Positions 1 through 8,555 of a DNA stretch of 20,510 nt are shown piece after piece (position 1 is the first letter of the stretch; each line of letters begins with the position of its first letter). The position numbers and the translations under genes were made by a program. Source of the stretch: an uncultured Prevotella sp. (GTDB lineage: Bacteria; Bacteroidota; Bacteroidia; Bacteroidales; Bacteroidaceae); NCBI GenBank assembly GCA_947304695.1, contig CAMZBS010000035.1:1-20510 (forward strand), read 5' to 3'. Below the pieces are notes generated by a model. That model had not been told where the DNA came from and made no database searches. It worked only from the letters and a program-made list of their open reading frames with translations.

Positions 1-977
1 GAGCCGGTGCCATCGAGATTGCCAAGACGCTGCAGGACCACCGCGTGGACTATCTCGCCGTGGCCGTGGCCGACGAGGGCGTGGCCCTGCGCAAGGCAGG
101 CATTACGGCCAACATCATGGTCATGAACCCGGAGATGACCTCGTTCAAAACACTCTTCGACTACGACCTGGAACCCGAAGTGTACTCGTTCCGCCTGATG
201 GATGCCCTGATACAGGCTGCACGCAAGGAGGGCATCACGGGTTGGCCGGTACACATCAAGCTGGACACAGGCATGCACCGGCTGGGATTCAACAATGAGG
301 AAATCGACACGATGATTGACCGTCTGAAACACCAGCAGGCCATCATCCCACGCTCGGTGTTCTCTCATTTCGTGGGTTCCGACAGCGATGACTTCGATGC
401 CTTCTCAGCTCAGCAGTTCAAGACGTTCGATGAGGGAAGCCGCAAACTGCAGGCCGCCTTCAGCCACAAGATACTGCGCCACATGGACAACTCGGCGGGC
501 ATAGAACACTTCCCCGAACGGCAAATGGACATGTGCCGACTGGGCATTGGCCTCTACGGCATTGACCCGCGCAACAACCAGATGCTCAGCGCCGTCTCGA
601 CTCTGAAGACAACCATCCTACAGATGCGCCCTGTGAAAGCCGGCGAAACCGTGGGCTACAGCCGCAAGGGAACCATTGACCACGACAGCATGATTGCTGC
701 CATACCCATTGGATATGCCGACGGACTGAACAGAAAACTGGGGAACAGGCACTGCTACTGCCTGGTGAACGGGCAGAAGGCACCCTACGTGGGGAATATC
801 TGCATGGATGTGGCCATGATCGATGTCACGGGCATTGACTGCCATGAGGGCGATATGGTCGAAATATTCGGCAAAGACCTGCCCGTCACCGTGCTCAGTG
901 ATGTGCTGGAGACCATTCCATACGAGGTGCTGACAGGCGTTTCAAACAGGGTGAAACGCGTTTATTTCCAAGACTAA
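1..977 (+). CDS. alr: Alanine racemase (3' part; probably C-terminal domain of a MurF-Alr fusion)
   Basis: This is a PLP-dependent racemase converting L- to D-alanine in the cytoplasm for peptidoglycan. The reading frame is open from base 3, so the gene starts outside the window and the N-terminal PLP-lysine motif is not seen; the first visible residues (AGAIEIAKTL) match the stretch just after it. Family motifs follow in order: HIKLDTGMHRLGF, CRLGIGLYGIDPR, GETVGYSRKG with the second catalytic tyrosine at 657-659, IPIGYADG, and GNICMDVAMID of the substrate entry region. The first ATG in frame (base 45) is internal and is not the start. In Bacteroidales this domain is usually fused behind MurF; that is family knowledge and cannot be tested here. 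It converges with the synthetase gene, with 16 bp between stop codons and no clear terminator. Confidence 0.93.
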   Translation, partial: AGAIEIAKTLQDHRVDYLAVAVADEGVALRKAGITANIMVMNPEMTSFKTLFDYDLEPEVYSFRLMDALIQAARKEGITGWPVHIKLDTGMHRLGFNNEEIDTMIDRLKHQQAIIPRSVFSHFVGSDSDDFDAFSAQQFKTFDEGSRKLQAAFSHKILRHMDNSAGIEHFPERQMDMCRLGIGLYGIDPRNNQMLSAVSTLKTTILQMRPVKAGETVGYSRKGTIDHDSMIAAIPIGYADGLNRKLGNRHCYCLVNGQKAPYVGNICMDVAMIDVTGIDCHEGDMVEIFGKDLPVTVLSDVLETIPYEVLTGVSNRVKRVYFQD

Positions 978-993
978 GACTGGAGTGAGCCGC

Positions 994-2088
994 CTACTGG
1001 CTCATGAAAGAAAGACGCTGAGCCTGCTCAATAACGATGCGGGCCAGTGCGTCGTTGTTGGGTGTGCGACCGTTGACCGCATCGAACATGCGTACAAGTC
1101 CCAGACGTCCGCCTCCAGTCTTCAGGATACGGACAATGCACAGGTTCTGAATGCCGACCGTCTCGGCAAGAATGTCGATGTCGGTGCTGCCCAGCTGGAA
1201 CAAGGCCAGCTGGTAGGCATCGTCTGCATTTTCGCGAATCATCCGTTCCACATCGCCCAAAGTGCGCATGCCCAGCTCTTTCAGGACACGCAGATAGGGG
1301 ATGAACGGAGCATCGTGAAGCTCTGACTGGTTGATGGCGGCTATCTTGCGGTTCAGCTTTTCAAACGGACGCTGGCGCAAGTAGCTCACGAACGTATCGC
1401 CGTCGAGCGACACTTCCTCTATCTCGCCTTTCTCAACCAGCGAACGGGCACGACGGCGATAGTCGGCTATGGAAGTGCGAATGCGGCTGAACTCGTTGTC
1501 GGCCAGTTCCAGCATACCGGCAAGCCGGCTCAGGTCACGGTGGTACTCGTCGGGCGTTTCAATCTCGCTCTTATAGCCAATGTCGTGCTGTATGGCCGAC
1601 CACACATGCTGCAAGGCCGTGCGCATCTGCAGTTCAAAAGGAATCTGGTTCAGCTCCGGGTGGTCGGGATCGAAGTAAAGTTCGCGGGGCAAGCGACAGA
1701 TGTAATGCAGGGAATTATAGCCGAAGCTGGTCACCTGGTGCATCTTGCGCTTGTCGACCGAATTGGGCCAGTCAATGTCGAACAATGTTTCGGCCATAGA
1801 GGCAATGCGGTCGACGTCTTCATTATAAAAAGCAATGATACGGGCTCCGAGAATGTCGGTAATGTCGAAGAGTGTCTGATATTTCGAACCCTTCCGCAAC
1901 AGCTTGCCTATCAGCGAGGATTCACTCTTGATGCGCGACTCCGTGCTGTTCAGCTCGATGCCACTACGGCTCATCATCTCCTTCAGACGGGTTATGACAA
2001 TCTGCTGTAACTGCTCGAAGAGCGGGTATTTCTCCCGAAACTCTTCAAGCAGTAACTGTCCATGAAAGTCGAGCCCGTATTGCTCCAT
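994..2088 (-). CDS. RelA/SpoT-domain (p)ppGpp synthetase, no HD hydrolase domain
   Basis: A 364-residue protein predicted to transfer pyrophosphate from ATP to GTP/GDP, making the stringent-response alarmone. The synthetase fold lies in about residues 45-175. SRIKSESSL (51-59) followed by KLLRKG is the basic nucleotide-binding strip. TDILGARI (77-84) contains the metal-binding aspartate. FGYNSLH (122-128) and FELQMRT (151-157, catalytic Glu152) follow, then HVWSAIQHDIGYK. No HD hydrolase domain precedes it and no clear TGS or ACT domain follows, so it is not a full-length Rel. The roughly 190-residue C-terminal part is helical in appearance and I do not recognise it. Its ATG overlaps the TAA of the STAS gene by one base (TAATG), indicating translational coupling. 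Catalytic residues look intact, so activity is likely; the specific product is inferred. Confidence 0.88.
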   Translation of the reverse strand: MEQYGLDFHGQLLLEEFREKYPLFEQLQQIVITRLKEMMSRSGIELNSTESRIKSESSLIGKLLRKGSKYQTLFDITDILGARIIAFYNEDVDRIASMAETLFDIDWPNSVDKRKMHQVTSFGYNSLHYICRLPRELYFDPDHPELNQIPFELQMRTALQHVWSAIQHDIGYKSEIETPDEYHRDLSRLAGMLELADNEFSRIRTSIADYRRRARSLVEKGEIEEVSLDGDTFVSYLRQRPFEKLNRKIAAINQSELHDAPFIPYLRVLKELGMRTLGDVERMIRENADDAYQLALFQLGSTDIDILAETVGIQNLCIVRILKTGGGRLGLVRMFDAVNGRTPNNDALARIVIEQAQRLSFMSQ

Positions 2089-2396
2089 TACTTATTGCGG
2101 ATTTCAAACAAATTGAAGAAACCCGTCATCATGAAAACTTTCTTGATATCGTCATTGACATTCTCAATGATAACCTTGCCGCCCTTAGTGGCCGTTTCCT
2201 TGCGAAGGGTAAGAAACAGACGCAGGCCTGACGAGCTGATATAATCCAGCTTTGTGCAGTCAAGTACAATCTCCTTGTCGGCATTCTCCAACAATGGGGC
2301 AATGTCCTGCTGGGCTTTTACTGCAGAAGGAGTGTCAAGACGTCCGTCGAAAATGGCTACATATCCGCCATTCTGTTCCTGAATAGTAATGTTCAT
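2088..2396 (-). CDS. STAS-domain protein, anti-sigma factor antagonist type
   Basis: A 102-residue single-domain STAS protein of the SpoIIAA/RsbV class. These proteins bind anti-sigma kinases or other partners and are switched by phosphorylation. The N-terminal beta-rich part (MNITIQEQNGGYVAIFDGRL) is followed by the conserved loop LDYISSSGLRLFL; Ser56, just before Gly57, aligns with the usual phosphorylation site (DSSGL in classical members). Length is normal for the family. No partner kinase or PP2C phosphatase lies in the window. It is the first gene of a two-gene unit with the (p)ppGpp synthetase, which it overlaps by one base, and it has a good promoter 90-120 bp upstream. The domain assignment is firm; the partner and pathway are unknown. 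Confidence 0.88.
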   Translation of the reverse strand: MNITIQEQNGGYVAIFDGRLDTPSAVKAQQDIAPLLENADKEIVLDCTKLDYISSSGLRLFLTLRKETATKGGKVIIENVNDDIKKVFMMTGFFNLFEIRNK

Positions 2397-2488
2397 TTTC
2401 TTTTTTATAGCTAAAACAATAAAACAATTTGTGCCAAACCTGACTGTTCTGAGTATTCATTTTCAAGTACAGCACAGTTTCTTGGCTG

Positions 2489-2518
2489 CAAAGATAGCAA
2501 AAAATCACGAATTGCAAA
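2489..2518 (-). promoter_or_regulatory. Bacteroidetes-type promoter for the STAS-synthetase unit
   Basis: On the minus strand TTTG (2518-2515), an 18-nt spacer and TATCTTTG (2496-2489) match the primary sigma consensus TTTG-N19-21-TAnnTTTG, with the spacer one base short. Transcription would start near 2482-2484, giving a leader of about 85 nt before the STAS ATG at 2396. Confidence 0.68.
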
Positions 2519-2549
2519 CATAAACGGCAGGAAATATAACTATTTTTCG

Positions 2550-2557
2550 TAACTTTG
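2550..2557 (+). promoter_or_regulatory. -7 box upstream of the FAH-family gene
   Basis: TAACTTTG matches the Bacteroidetes -7 consensus TAnnTTTG and lies 31 bp before the ATG at 2589, predicting a leader of about 25 nt. No TTTG is found at the -33 position, so the promoter may be weaker or need an activator. It is back to back with the STAS promoter. Confidence 0.5.
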
Positions 2558-2588
2558 CAGCCGCTTAATCATTTTGCCACCATATAAA

Positions 2589-3236
2589 ATGAAGATTTTT
2601 GCCGTAGGAATGAACTATACCGAGCACAATAAAGAGCTCGCTACCACGTTATATAATAAGGACGACCAGACTTCGCAGGCAGCGAAAGCTGCTGAACCCG
2701 TCATCTTCACCAAGGCCGACTCGGCACTCCTGAAAGACCACAAGCCTTTCTTCGTGCCCGACGACATGGGACAGATAGACTACGAAGCCGAACTGGTGGT
2801 GCGCATCAGCCGACTGGGCAAGTCGATTCCGCAACGTTTCGCATACCGCTACTACGATGCCGTGACCGTGGGCATAGACTTTACAGCACGCGACATGCAG
2901 CGGCAGGCAGCCCGACAAGGACTGCCCTGGACAATCTGCAAAGGATTCGACGGGAGTGCAGTCATTGGCGACTGGGTGCCACGCGAAATGCTGCCCGAGG
3001 TGCAACAGCTGCACTTCCATCTGGACAAAAACGGACAGACAGTGCAGGAAGGATGGGCTGGCGACATGGTGTTCGGCGTTGACGAACTCATTGCCTACGT
3101 GTCACGATTCTTCACCTTGAAGACAGGCGACCTGCTCTTCACCGGCACTCCGGCAGGTGTGGGACCCGTAGTCGTCGACGACCATCTGGAAGGATGGGTA
3201 GAAAAAAGGAAAGTCCTGGATTTCAACTGCAAGTAA
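2589..3236 (+). CDS. Fumarylacetoacetate hydrolase (FAH) family protein
   Basis: A 215-residue enzyme of the FAH superfamily, whose members hydrolyse, decarboxylate or isomerise beta-keto acids using a divalent metal. Metal ligands are visible as DYEAE (Glu66 and Glu68) and Asp97 in GIDFTARDMQ. WTICKGFDG (115-123) matches the conserved lysine/aspartate segment, and LLFTGTPAGVGPV near the C-terminus is the typical ending. The size fits the short single-domain class (YcgM-like, acylpyruvase or oxaloacetate tautomerase type) rather than true fumarylacetoacetase. The start MKIFAVGMNY is chosen because an in-frame TTG at 2574 would add only five unconserved residues. No catabolic genes are nearby, so the substrate cannot be inferred. 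It lies 18 bp before porU on the same strand and may be co-transcribed. Confidence 0.85.
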   Translation: MKIFAVGMNYTEHNKELATTLYNKDDQTSQAAKAAEPVIFTKADSALLKDHKPFFVPDDMGQIDYEAELVVRISRLGKSIPQRFAYRYYDAVTVGIDFTARDMQRQAARQGLPWTICKGFDGSAVIGDWVPREMLPEVQQLHFHLDKNGQTVQEGWAGDMVFGVDELIAYVSRFFTLKTGDLLFTGTPAGVGPVVVDDHLEGWVEKRKVLDFNCK

Positions 3237-3246
3237 AGCTTTACTT
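3231..3246. repeat. Perfect 16-bp palindrome over the FAH stop codon
   Basis: AAGTAAAGCTTTACTT equals its own reverse complement and includes the TAA stop at 3234-3236. It could form a short hairpin (6 bp, 4-nt loop) followed by TTTT, or a dimeric protein site just before porU. The function is unknown. Confidence 0.5.
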
Positions 3247-3254
3247 TTCGAGAA

Positions 3255-6200
3255 ATGAAAGAAAAAATGAAACGATACATCCTCATGACGCTGGCCATTG
3301 TCGGTGGCTTGTGCAACATGGCGGCTCAAGAGTTTTTCAACCTTACAGCCAGTCAGGTGCGCATCGACTCCATGCTCCCAACGTTCACCTACCAGAAACA
3401 GCTGGGAGCGCACTATGCCGATTCCACCTACGAAGTGACCATCGAGTATCCTGAATTCATCGACATGTCGAAGACCGACATAGCCCGCCTACGTGCCATT
3501 ACCACCCAGCCACTGCCTGAGATGCCGAAAATCAATCAGTTGGTGGCTGTATCGCGCAAGGAGGGCATGCTTGACATTTCGTTTGTACCGCTGGTCATGC
3601 GTGACGGGAAATACCAGAAGCTGGTTAGCTTCCAGCTTTCCGTCAAGGCAAAGGCCGTCATGAACGCCCGCAAAGCTGGCAGCAACACTTCCCTTGAGCC
3701 ACGCTATGCAAGCCACTCGGTACTGGCCAGCGGACAATGGGCCAAGATTCGCGTTAAGGAAACTGGCGTTCATCAACTTACCAACGACCTGATCCGACGG
3801 GCTGGTTTCAGCAATCCCGAGAAAGTAAAGATCTACGGCTACGGCGGTGCACGACAACCAGAAGCCCTCAGCGATGCCTACTTGCGTGAGACCGACGACC
3901 TGCATGAGGTGCCTACCTACACCGTGGGCAACCGTCGGCTGTTCTTTGCCATCGGACCTGTGAACTGGGAAAACGCCACCACCACGACTCGCGAGCGCAA
4001 CAACTACTCGCAGTACGGCTACTACTTCCTGACAGAAAGCGACGGTGAACCGCTCAAGCAGGACAGCGCAACCTTCGTTTCGTCGTTCTATCCGCATCCC
4101 AACGACTACCATGCGCTCTACGAACCTGAAGAATACGCATGGTTCCAAGGCGGTCGCAACCTCTACTCGAAGACCCTGTTGAACGACCTCAGCAACGGAC
4201 TGAGCTGCACACTGGAGTCGCCTGCCACCTCGGCTAAGCTCTCGGTGGCCTTGACCTTCGACAACAAGGGTGAAGCCACCGTGCTCGTGAACGACTCGGT
4301 GGTTGGCCAGATAAATACTGTCGCCTCCGATCGTGACGAGCATAGCAAGGCTGCCTTGACTACAAAGACTTTCAACGTGAGCAACCTGAACATTGGCAAG
4401 AACACCATTACCGTCAAACAGACATCGGGGGCAACCACCAACATGCGGCTGGACTACGCCATGCTCACCTTCCCTACACCTTACGAATTGGCAGACTTGA
4501 AGTCCGGTTCACTGCCCGTTCCGGAATATGTCTACAACATTACCAACCAAGATCTGCACGCCCATGATGCCATTGACATGCTCATCATCATTCCTCTCAG
4601 CCTGAAACTGCAGGAACAGGCCGAGCGCATCAAGGCGCTGCACGAGGAGAAAGACGGCATGCGTGTGCGCATTTTGCCGGCAGATGAGCTGTACAACGAG
4701 TTCTCCAGCGGCACACCTGATGCCAACGCCTACCGCCGCTACCTGAAAATGCTTTACGACCGTGCCACCACGAAAGTCGACATGCCCAGCTACCTGCTGC
4801 TCTTAGGCGATTGTGCCTGGGACAACCGCATGCTGACCACAGAGTGGCGCAACGCTTCGCCCGACGACTACCTGCTCTGCTATGAGAGCGAAAATTCATT
4901 CAGCCAGACCAAATGCTACGTCAGCGATGATTATTTCACCCTACTTGATGATGATGAAGGCATGCAGGAGTTAAGTCCCAGCTCAGTTGTGGCCACCTCG
5001 TACAGGGGCAAGCCCGACGTAGCAGTAGGACGACTCACGGCCCGCAACTCCAATGAAGCCAAGGTCATGATTGACAAGATTGAAAGCTACATCAACAACG
5101 AGCACCCCGGTGCCTGGCAGAACACGCTTTGTTTCATGGGTGATGATGGCAACAACAACATGCACATGGACGACGCTGAGTCAATCGTCAACATCGTCAT
5201 GAATAACTTCTCCTCCTATAATATTAAAAAGGTGTACTGGGATGCTTACACGCGTGTTTCAACTTCAACAGGCAACGGCTATCCCGATGTGACCCGCATC
5301 CTGCTGCAGCAGATGAAGGACGGTGCGCTCATCATGAACTACACTGGCCACGGAGGAACCTACTGCATCTCGCATGAAAAGGTGCTTTGGCGTACCGACT
5401 TCGAAGAGAACGTGACCAAACACCTGCCACTGTGGGTCACGGCATCGTGTGAAATCATGCCCTTCGACGGACAGGAAGAGAACATCGGTGAGTCGGCCAT
5501 GCATAACAAGAACGGTGGTGCCGTCGCCTTCTTCGGTACCACCCGCACAGTATTCACCACGCAAAACCGCGTCATCAACCGTGCTTTCATGAAATACGTA
5601 CTGGGAGTTGACAAGAACGGCAAGCGAATCTCCATAGGTGAAGCAGCACGACTGGCCAAGAACGAGATGGTTGAACTGGAAAGCGACTTGTCGGAGAACA
5701 AATTGCAGTACTCTCTGTTGGGTGACCCGGCACTAGTGCTGGCCACCCCCACCATCACAGCCAAGATAGACAGCATCAACGGCAAGCACATCTCAGCAGG
5801 CACCCAGCGTCTGGTGGCCGGACAGGAAGTGACCGTAAGCGGACATATTCCCGGATATGATAACTTCAACGGTGTGGTCACCGCTTCAGTACGTGACGTG
5901 GAGGAGACGATCATCTGTAAAATGAACAATTTGCAGGAAACCGATACGGCCTTCAGATTCAAAGACCGCCCAAGCACCATCTACATTGGTAACGACAGTG
6001 TGCGAAACGGACGTTTTTCGTTCACTTTTGCAGTACCCAAGGACATCCGCTACAGCGACGATGAAGGTCTGATACTCGTCTACGCTGTTAACAACGACAA
6101 GACGCTTGAAGCACACGGTGAACAGGGAAGTTTTATCATGAGCAGCACCAAGGAAGACGGCAACGACGGTATCGGACCGTCAATCTATTGCTATCTGAAC

Positions 6201-6830
6201 AGTAGCAATTTCACCAATGGTGGCAAGGTCAACTCCACACCTTACTTCTTTGCCGAGATTACTGACAAGGATGGTATCAACGCTGCAGGCAGCGGCATTG
6301 GCCACGACTTGGAACTGATTATTGACGGCGAGCTGAACCGCACCTATAATCTGAACAACTATTTTGAGTACAACTTCGGTGACTATCGCAGCGGCACAGT
6401 GGGCTACAGCATTCCCGAACTGACCCAAGGCACCCACAAACTGCTTTTCCGGGCATGGGACGTGCTGAACAACTCCTCGACAGCTGAACTCACGTTTGTG
6501 GTCGACCCACAGCTGGAACCGTCTGGCATTACTGTTGTCTGTACCAAGAATCCTGCCAGCTCAGCAACGTCATTCGTCATCAGTCACGACCGCACTGGCA
6601 GTCAGATTGACGTGACGCTCGAAGTCTTCGACACGTCGGGACGCAAACTTTGGGAACAGACAGAGTCAGGCATTCCCACTGGCCAGACCTACGTGGTGAA
6701 CTGGGATCTCAACGTTGGCAGTGGCAGTCAACTGCGCACTGGTGTCTATTTGTACCGCGTAGTAGTAAGTTCAAACGGCAGTTCCAAGGCCACACAGGCT
6801 AAGAAATTGATTGTCTTAGGCAATAATTAG
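3255..6830 (+). CDS. porU: Type IX secretion system sortase PorU (gingipain-like C25 peptidase)
   Basis: A 1191-residue surface sortase. In characterised Bacteroidetes, PorU cleaves the C-terminal signal from cargo at the outer membrane and attaches the cargo to A-LPS. A signal peptide is visible (MKRYILMTLAIVGGLCNMAA, cleaved before QEFF); the start may be 3255 or the in-frame ATG at 3267, which keeps the signal intact. The peptidase C25 domain includes YLLLLGDCAWDN, VAVGRLTARN, the catalytic His699 in MNYTGHGG and the catalytic Cys732 in VTASCE, followed by NGGAVAFFGTTR. Beta-sandwich regions follow. The last ~80 residues resemble a type IX sorting domain (VFDTSGRKLW, GVYLYRVVV, KLIVLGNN), which PorU is known to keep uncleaved. 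porV follows after 26 bp, the same pairing as in Porphyromonas gingivalis. The length is close to other PorU proteins. Confidence 0.93.
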   Translation: MKEKMKRYILMTLAIVGGLCNMAAQEFFNLTASQVRIDSMLPTFTYQKQLGAHYADSTYEVTIEYPEFIDMSKTDIARLRAITTQPLPEMPKINQLVAVSRKEGMLDISFVPLVMRDGKYQKLVSFQLSVKAKAVMNARKAGSNTSLEPRYASHSVLASGQWAKIRVKETGVHQLTNDLIRRAGFSNPEKVKIYGYGGARQPEALSDAYLRETDDLHEVPTYTVGNRRLFFAIGPVNWENATTTTRERNNYSQYGYYFLTESDGEPLKQDSATFVSSFYPHPNDYHALYEPEEYAWFQGGRNLYSKTLLNDLSNGLSCTLESPATSAKLSVALTFDNKGEATVLVNDSVVGQINTVASDRDEHSKAALTTKTFNVSNLNIGKNTITVKQTSGATTNMRLDYAMLTFPTPYELADLKSGSLPVPEYVYNITNQDLHAHDAIDMLIIIPLSLKLQEQAERIKALHEEKDGMRVRILPADELYNEFSSGTPDANAYRRYLKMLYDRATTKVDMPSYLLLLGDCAWDNRMLTTEWRNASPDDYLLCYESENSFSQTKCYVSDDYFTLLDDDEGMQELSPSSVVATSYRGKPDVAVGRLTARNSNEAKVMIDKIESYINNEHPGAWQNTLCFMGDDGNNNMHMDDAESIVNIVMNNFSSYNIKKVYWDAYTRVSTSTGNGYPDVTRILLQQMKDGALIMNYTGHGGTYCISHEKVLWRTDFEENVTKHLPLWVTASCEIMPFDGQEENIGESAMHNKNGGAVAFFGTTRTVFTTQNRVINRAFMKYVLGVDKNGKRISIGEAARLAKNEMVELESDLSENKLQYSLLGDPALVLATPTITAKIDSINGKHISAGTQRLVAGQEVTVSGHIPGYDNFNGVVTASVRDVEETIICKMNNLQETDTAFRFKDRPSTIYIGNDSVRNGRFSFTFAVPKDIRYSDDEGLILVYAVNNDKTLEAHGEQGSFIMSSTKEDGNDGIGPSIYCYLNSSNFTNGGKVNSTPYFFAEITDKDGINAAGSGIGHDLELIIDGELNRTYNLNNYFEYNFGDYRSGTVGYSIPELTQGTHKLLFRAWDVLNNSSTAELTFVVDPQLEPSGITVVCTKNPASSATSFVISHDRTGSQIDVTLEVFDTSGRKLWEQTESGIPTGQTYVVNWDLNVGSGSQLRTGVYLYRVVVSSNGSSKATQAKKLIVLGNN

Positions 6831-6856
6831 GCTACAACGTGCGTTAATAAAGAACG

Positions 6857-8026
6857 ATGAACAAGAAATTAATAAGTTTTCTGACCATCATCTGCCTGCT
6901 GTCTGCCATATCGGCACAGGCCGACGATGACTATAAAACGTCAACGTTCAACCCCGTTGAGCATGCCGTTATTTCACAGACCATTGCTCCTGATGCCCGT
7001 GCAGCAGGTATGGGTGACGTAGGTGCTGCAACTGATCCGGACGTAAACTCACAGGCATGGAACCTGGCTAAATATCCGTTCTGCATCAGCCGTGCGGGAT
7101 TTGCGCTGAACTACACGCCTTGGCTTCGCCAACTGGTCAACGACATTGACCTGGCCTACGCTGCTGGTTATTACCGTGTGGGTGAACGTGGTGCCCTGTC
7201 TGGCTCGCTGCGCTACTTTTCTTTGGGTGAAGTCTACCTCAATGACGGTAGTGATATGACCGTGAAACCATACGAAATGTCGCTCGATGCCGGTTACTCC
7301 ATGATGCTGAGTGAGACATTCTCCTTCGGTGTTGGCTTGCGTTGGATATACAGCGACCTGCGCTATGACTACTCAGAAGACTCGAAGCCTGCGTCAGCCT
7401 TTGCTGCCGATATTGCTTTCTACTATAACAACTACCTCATGTTGGGCAACCGCGAGTGCCAGTTAGGACTTGGTCTGACGACTACCAACATTGGTAGTAA
7501 GATTTCCTATTACGGTGACGAGGAAAGCCAGTTCCTTCCAGCTAACCTGCGACTGGGTGCTTCGCTCATGGTTCCCGTCGACGAATGGAACCGTTTTTCC
7601 TTCTCAGCCGATGCCAACAAGCTGCTTGTACCCACCGTACCAGTGCAGGGAGTCGACGAAAGCAACAGCGACTATCAGGATCGTGTGCGCCGCGAATACA
7701 GCGACATAAGTTCCATCAGCGGCATCTTCAAGAGCTTCAGCGATGCTCCTGGCGGCTTCAAGGAAGAGATGGAAGAGATACAATGGAGCGTGGGTGCTGA
7801 ATACATCTACCACGACCAGTTCTCGCTTCGCGCCGGTTATCACCATGAATCGGAGTCGAAAGGCAACCGCAAATACTTCACAGTAGGCGGTGGCTTCCGC
7901 ATGAACGTCTTTTCACTTGACGTGGGCTATGTCATTTCCACTGCCCAGTCAAACCCGCTTGACCAGACTCTTCGTTTCACACTGGCCTTCGATATGGACG
8001 GTATCAAAGACTTGTTCCGCAGATGA
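6857..8026 (+). CDS. porV: Type IX secretion outer-membrane protein PorV (LptO)
   Basis: A 389-residue FadL-like outer-membrane beta-barrel of the PorV/PorQ family. In the known system PorV takes cargo from the translocon and delivers it to the PorU attachment complex. The N-terminus is a signal peptide (MNKKLISFLTIICLLSAISA, then QADDD). The family hallmark follows: PDARAAGMGDVGAAT with NSQAWNLAKYPF, then alternating amphipathic strands rich in Tyr, Phe and Gly to the end. The C-terminus LRFTLAFDMDGIKDLFRR is typical of a closing strand plus a short tail. The length is normal for PorV. It sits 26 bp after porU, and its TGA overlaps the ATG of ispF by 4 bp (ATGA), so the three genes are very likely expressed together. 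Confidence 0.93.
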   Translation: MNKKLISFLTIICLLSAISAQADDDYKTSTFNPVEHAVISQTIAPDARAAGMGDVGAATDPDVNSQAWNLAKYPFCISRAGFALNYTPWLRQLVNDIDLAYAAGYYRVGERGALSGSLRYFSLGEVYLNDGSDMTVKPYEMSLDAGYSMMLSETFSFGVGLRWIYSDLRYDYSEDSKPASAFAADIAFYYNNYLMLGNRECQLGLGLTTTNIGSKISYYGDEESQFLPANLRLGASLMVPVDEWNRFSFSADANKLLVPTVPVQGVDESNSDYQDRVRREYSDISSISGIFKSFSDAPGGFKEEMEEIQWSVGAEYIYHDQFSLRAGYHHESESKGNRKYFTVGGGFRMNVFSLDVGYVISTAQSNPLDQTLRFTLAFDMDGIKDLFRR

Positions 8027-8508
8027 GAATAGGATTCGGATTTGACGTTCACAAATTAGTAGAGAATCGAGAGCTCTGGATGGGCGGCATACTCATTCCC
8101 TATGAGAAAGGACTGCTAGGTCATAGCGATGCCGATGTACTGATACATGCTATCTGTGATGCCTTGCTTGGTGCCGCTAACATGCGTGATATCGGCTACC
8201 ATTTCCCTGATACAGCAGCCGAGACCGACGGCATCGACAGCAAGATTATTCTCAAGAAGACCATTGAGCTCATTGCCACCAAAGGCTATCGCCTGAGCAA
8301 CATCGACGCAACCATCTGCGCTGAACGTCCCAAGATGAACCCGCACATCCCGCAAATGCAGCAATGTTTGGCCCAAGTCATCGGCTGCGACCCTGACCAG
8401 GTGTCCATTAAAGCCACTACTACTGAGCGTCTTGGATTCACTGGGCGTGAAGAAGGTATTTCGGCTTACGCTGTTGTTCTTATCACTCAATCCGCCGACC
8501 CTCAATAG
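8023..8508 (+). CDS. ispF: 2-C-methyl-D-erythritol 2,4-cyclodiphosphate synthase IspF
   Basis: A 161-residue cytoplasmic enzyme of the MEP isoprenoid pathway. It cyclises CDP-methylerythritol 2-phosphate, releasing CMP. The signature is complete: RIGFGFDVH with zinc ligands Asp8 and His10, GLLGHSDADVL (31-40, including His34), His42 as third zinc ligand, and the nucleotide-binding ATTTERLGFTGREEG near the C-terminus. The length is typical of the trimeric enzyme. Its start codon lies inside the last codons of porV (4-bp ATGA overlap), so it is translated from the type IX secretion transcript. Other MEP genes are absent from the window, so the linkage is positional rather than a pathway cluster. 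Confidence 0.95.
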   Translation: MRIGFGFDVHKLVENRELWMGGILIPYEKGLLGHSDADVLIHAICDALLGAANMRDIGYHFPDTAAETDGIDSKIILKKTIELIATKGYRLSNIDATICAERPKMNPHIPQMQQCLAQVIGCDPDQVSIKATTTERLGFTGREEGISAYAVVLITQSADPQ

Positions 8509-8555
8509 TCATTCTTTGTTAGGTGCATTGCGACTAAGTCGCAACATACTGGACA

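Noticed and set aside
1540..2010. 156-residue plus-strand ORF over the synthetase gene
   Set aside because: It is a shadow of the RelA/SpoT gene, whose catalytic motifs lie in the same stretch on the other strand.
3489..4343. 284-residue minus-strand ORF inside porU
   Set aside because: It is antisense to a clear PorU sequence and has no domain-like features.
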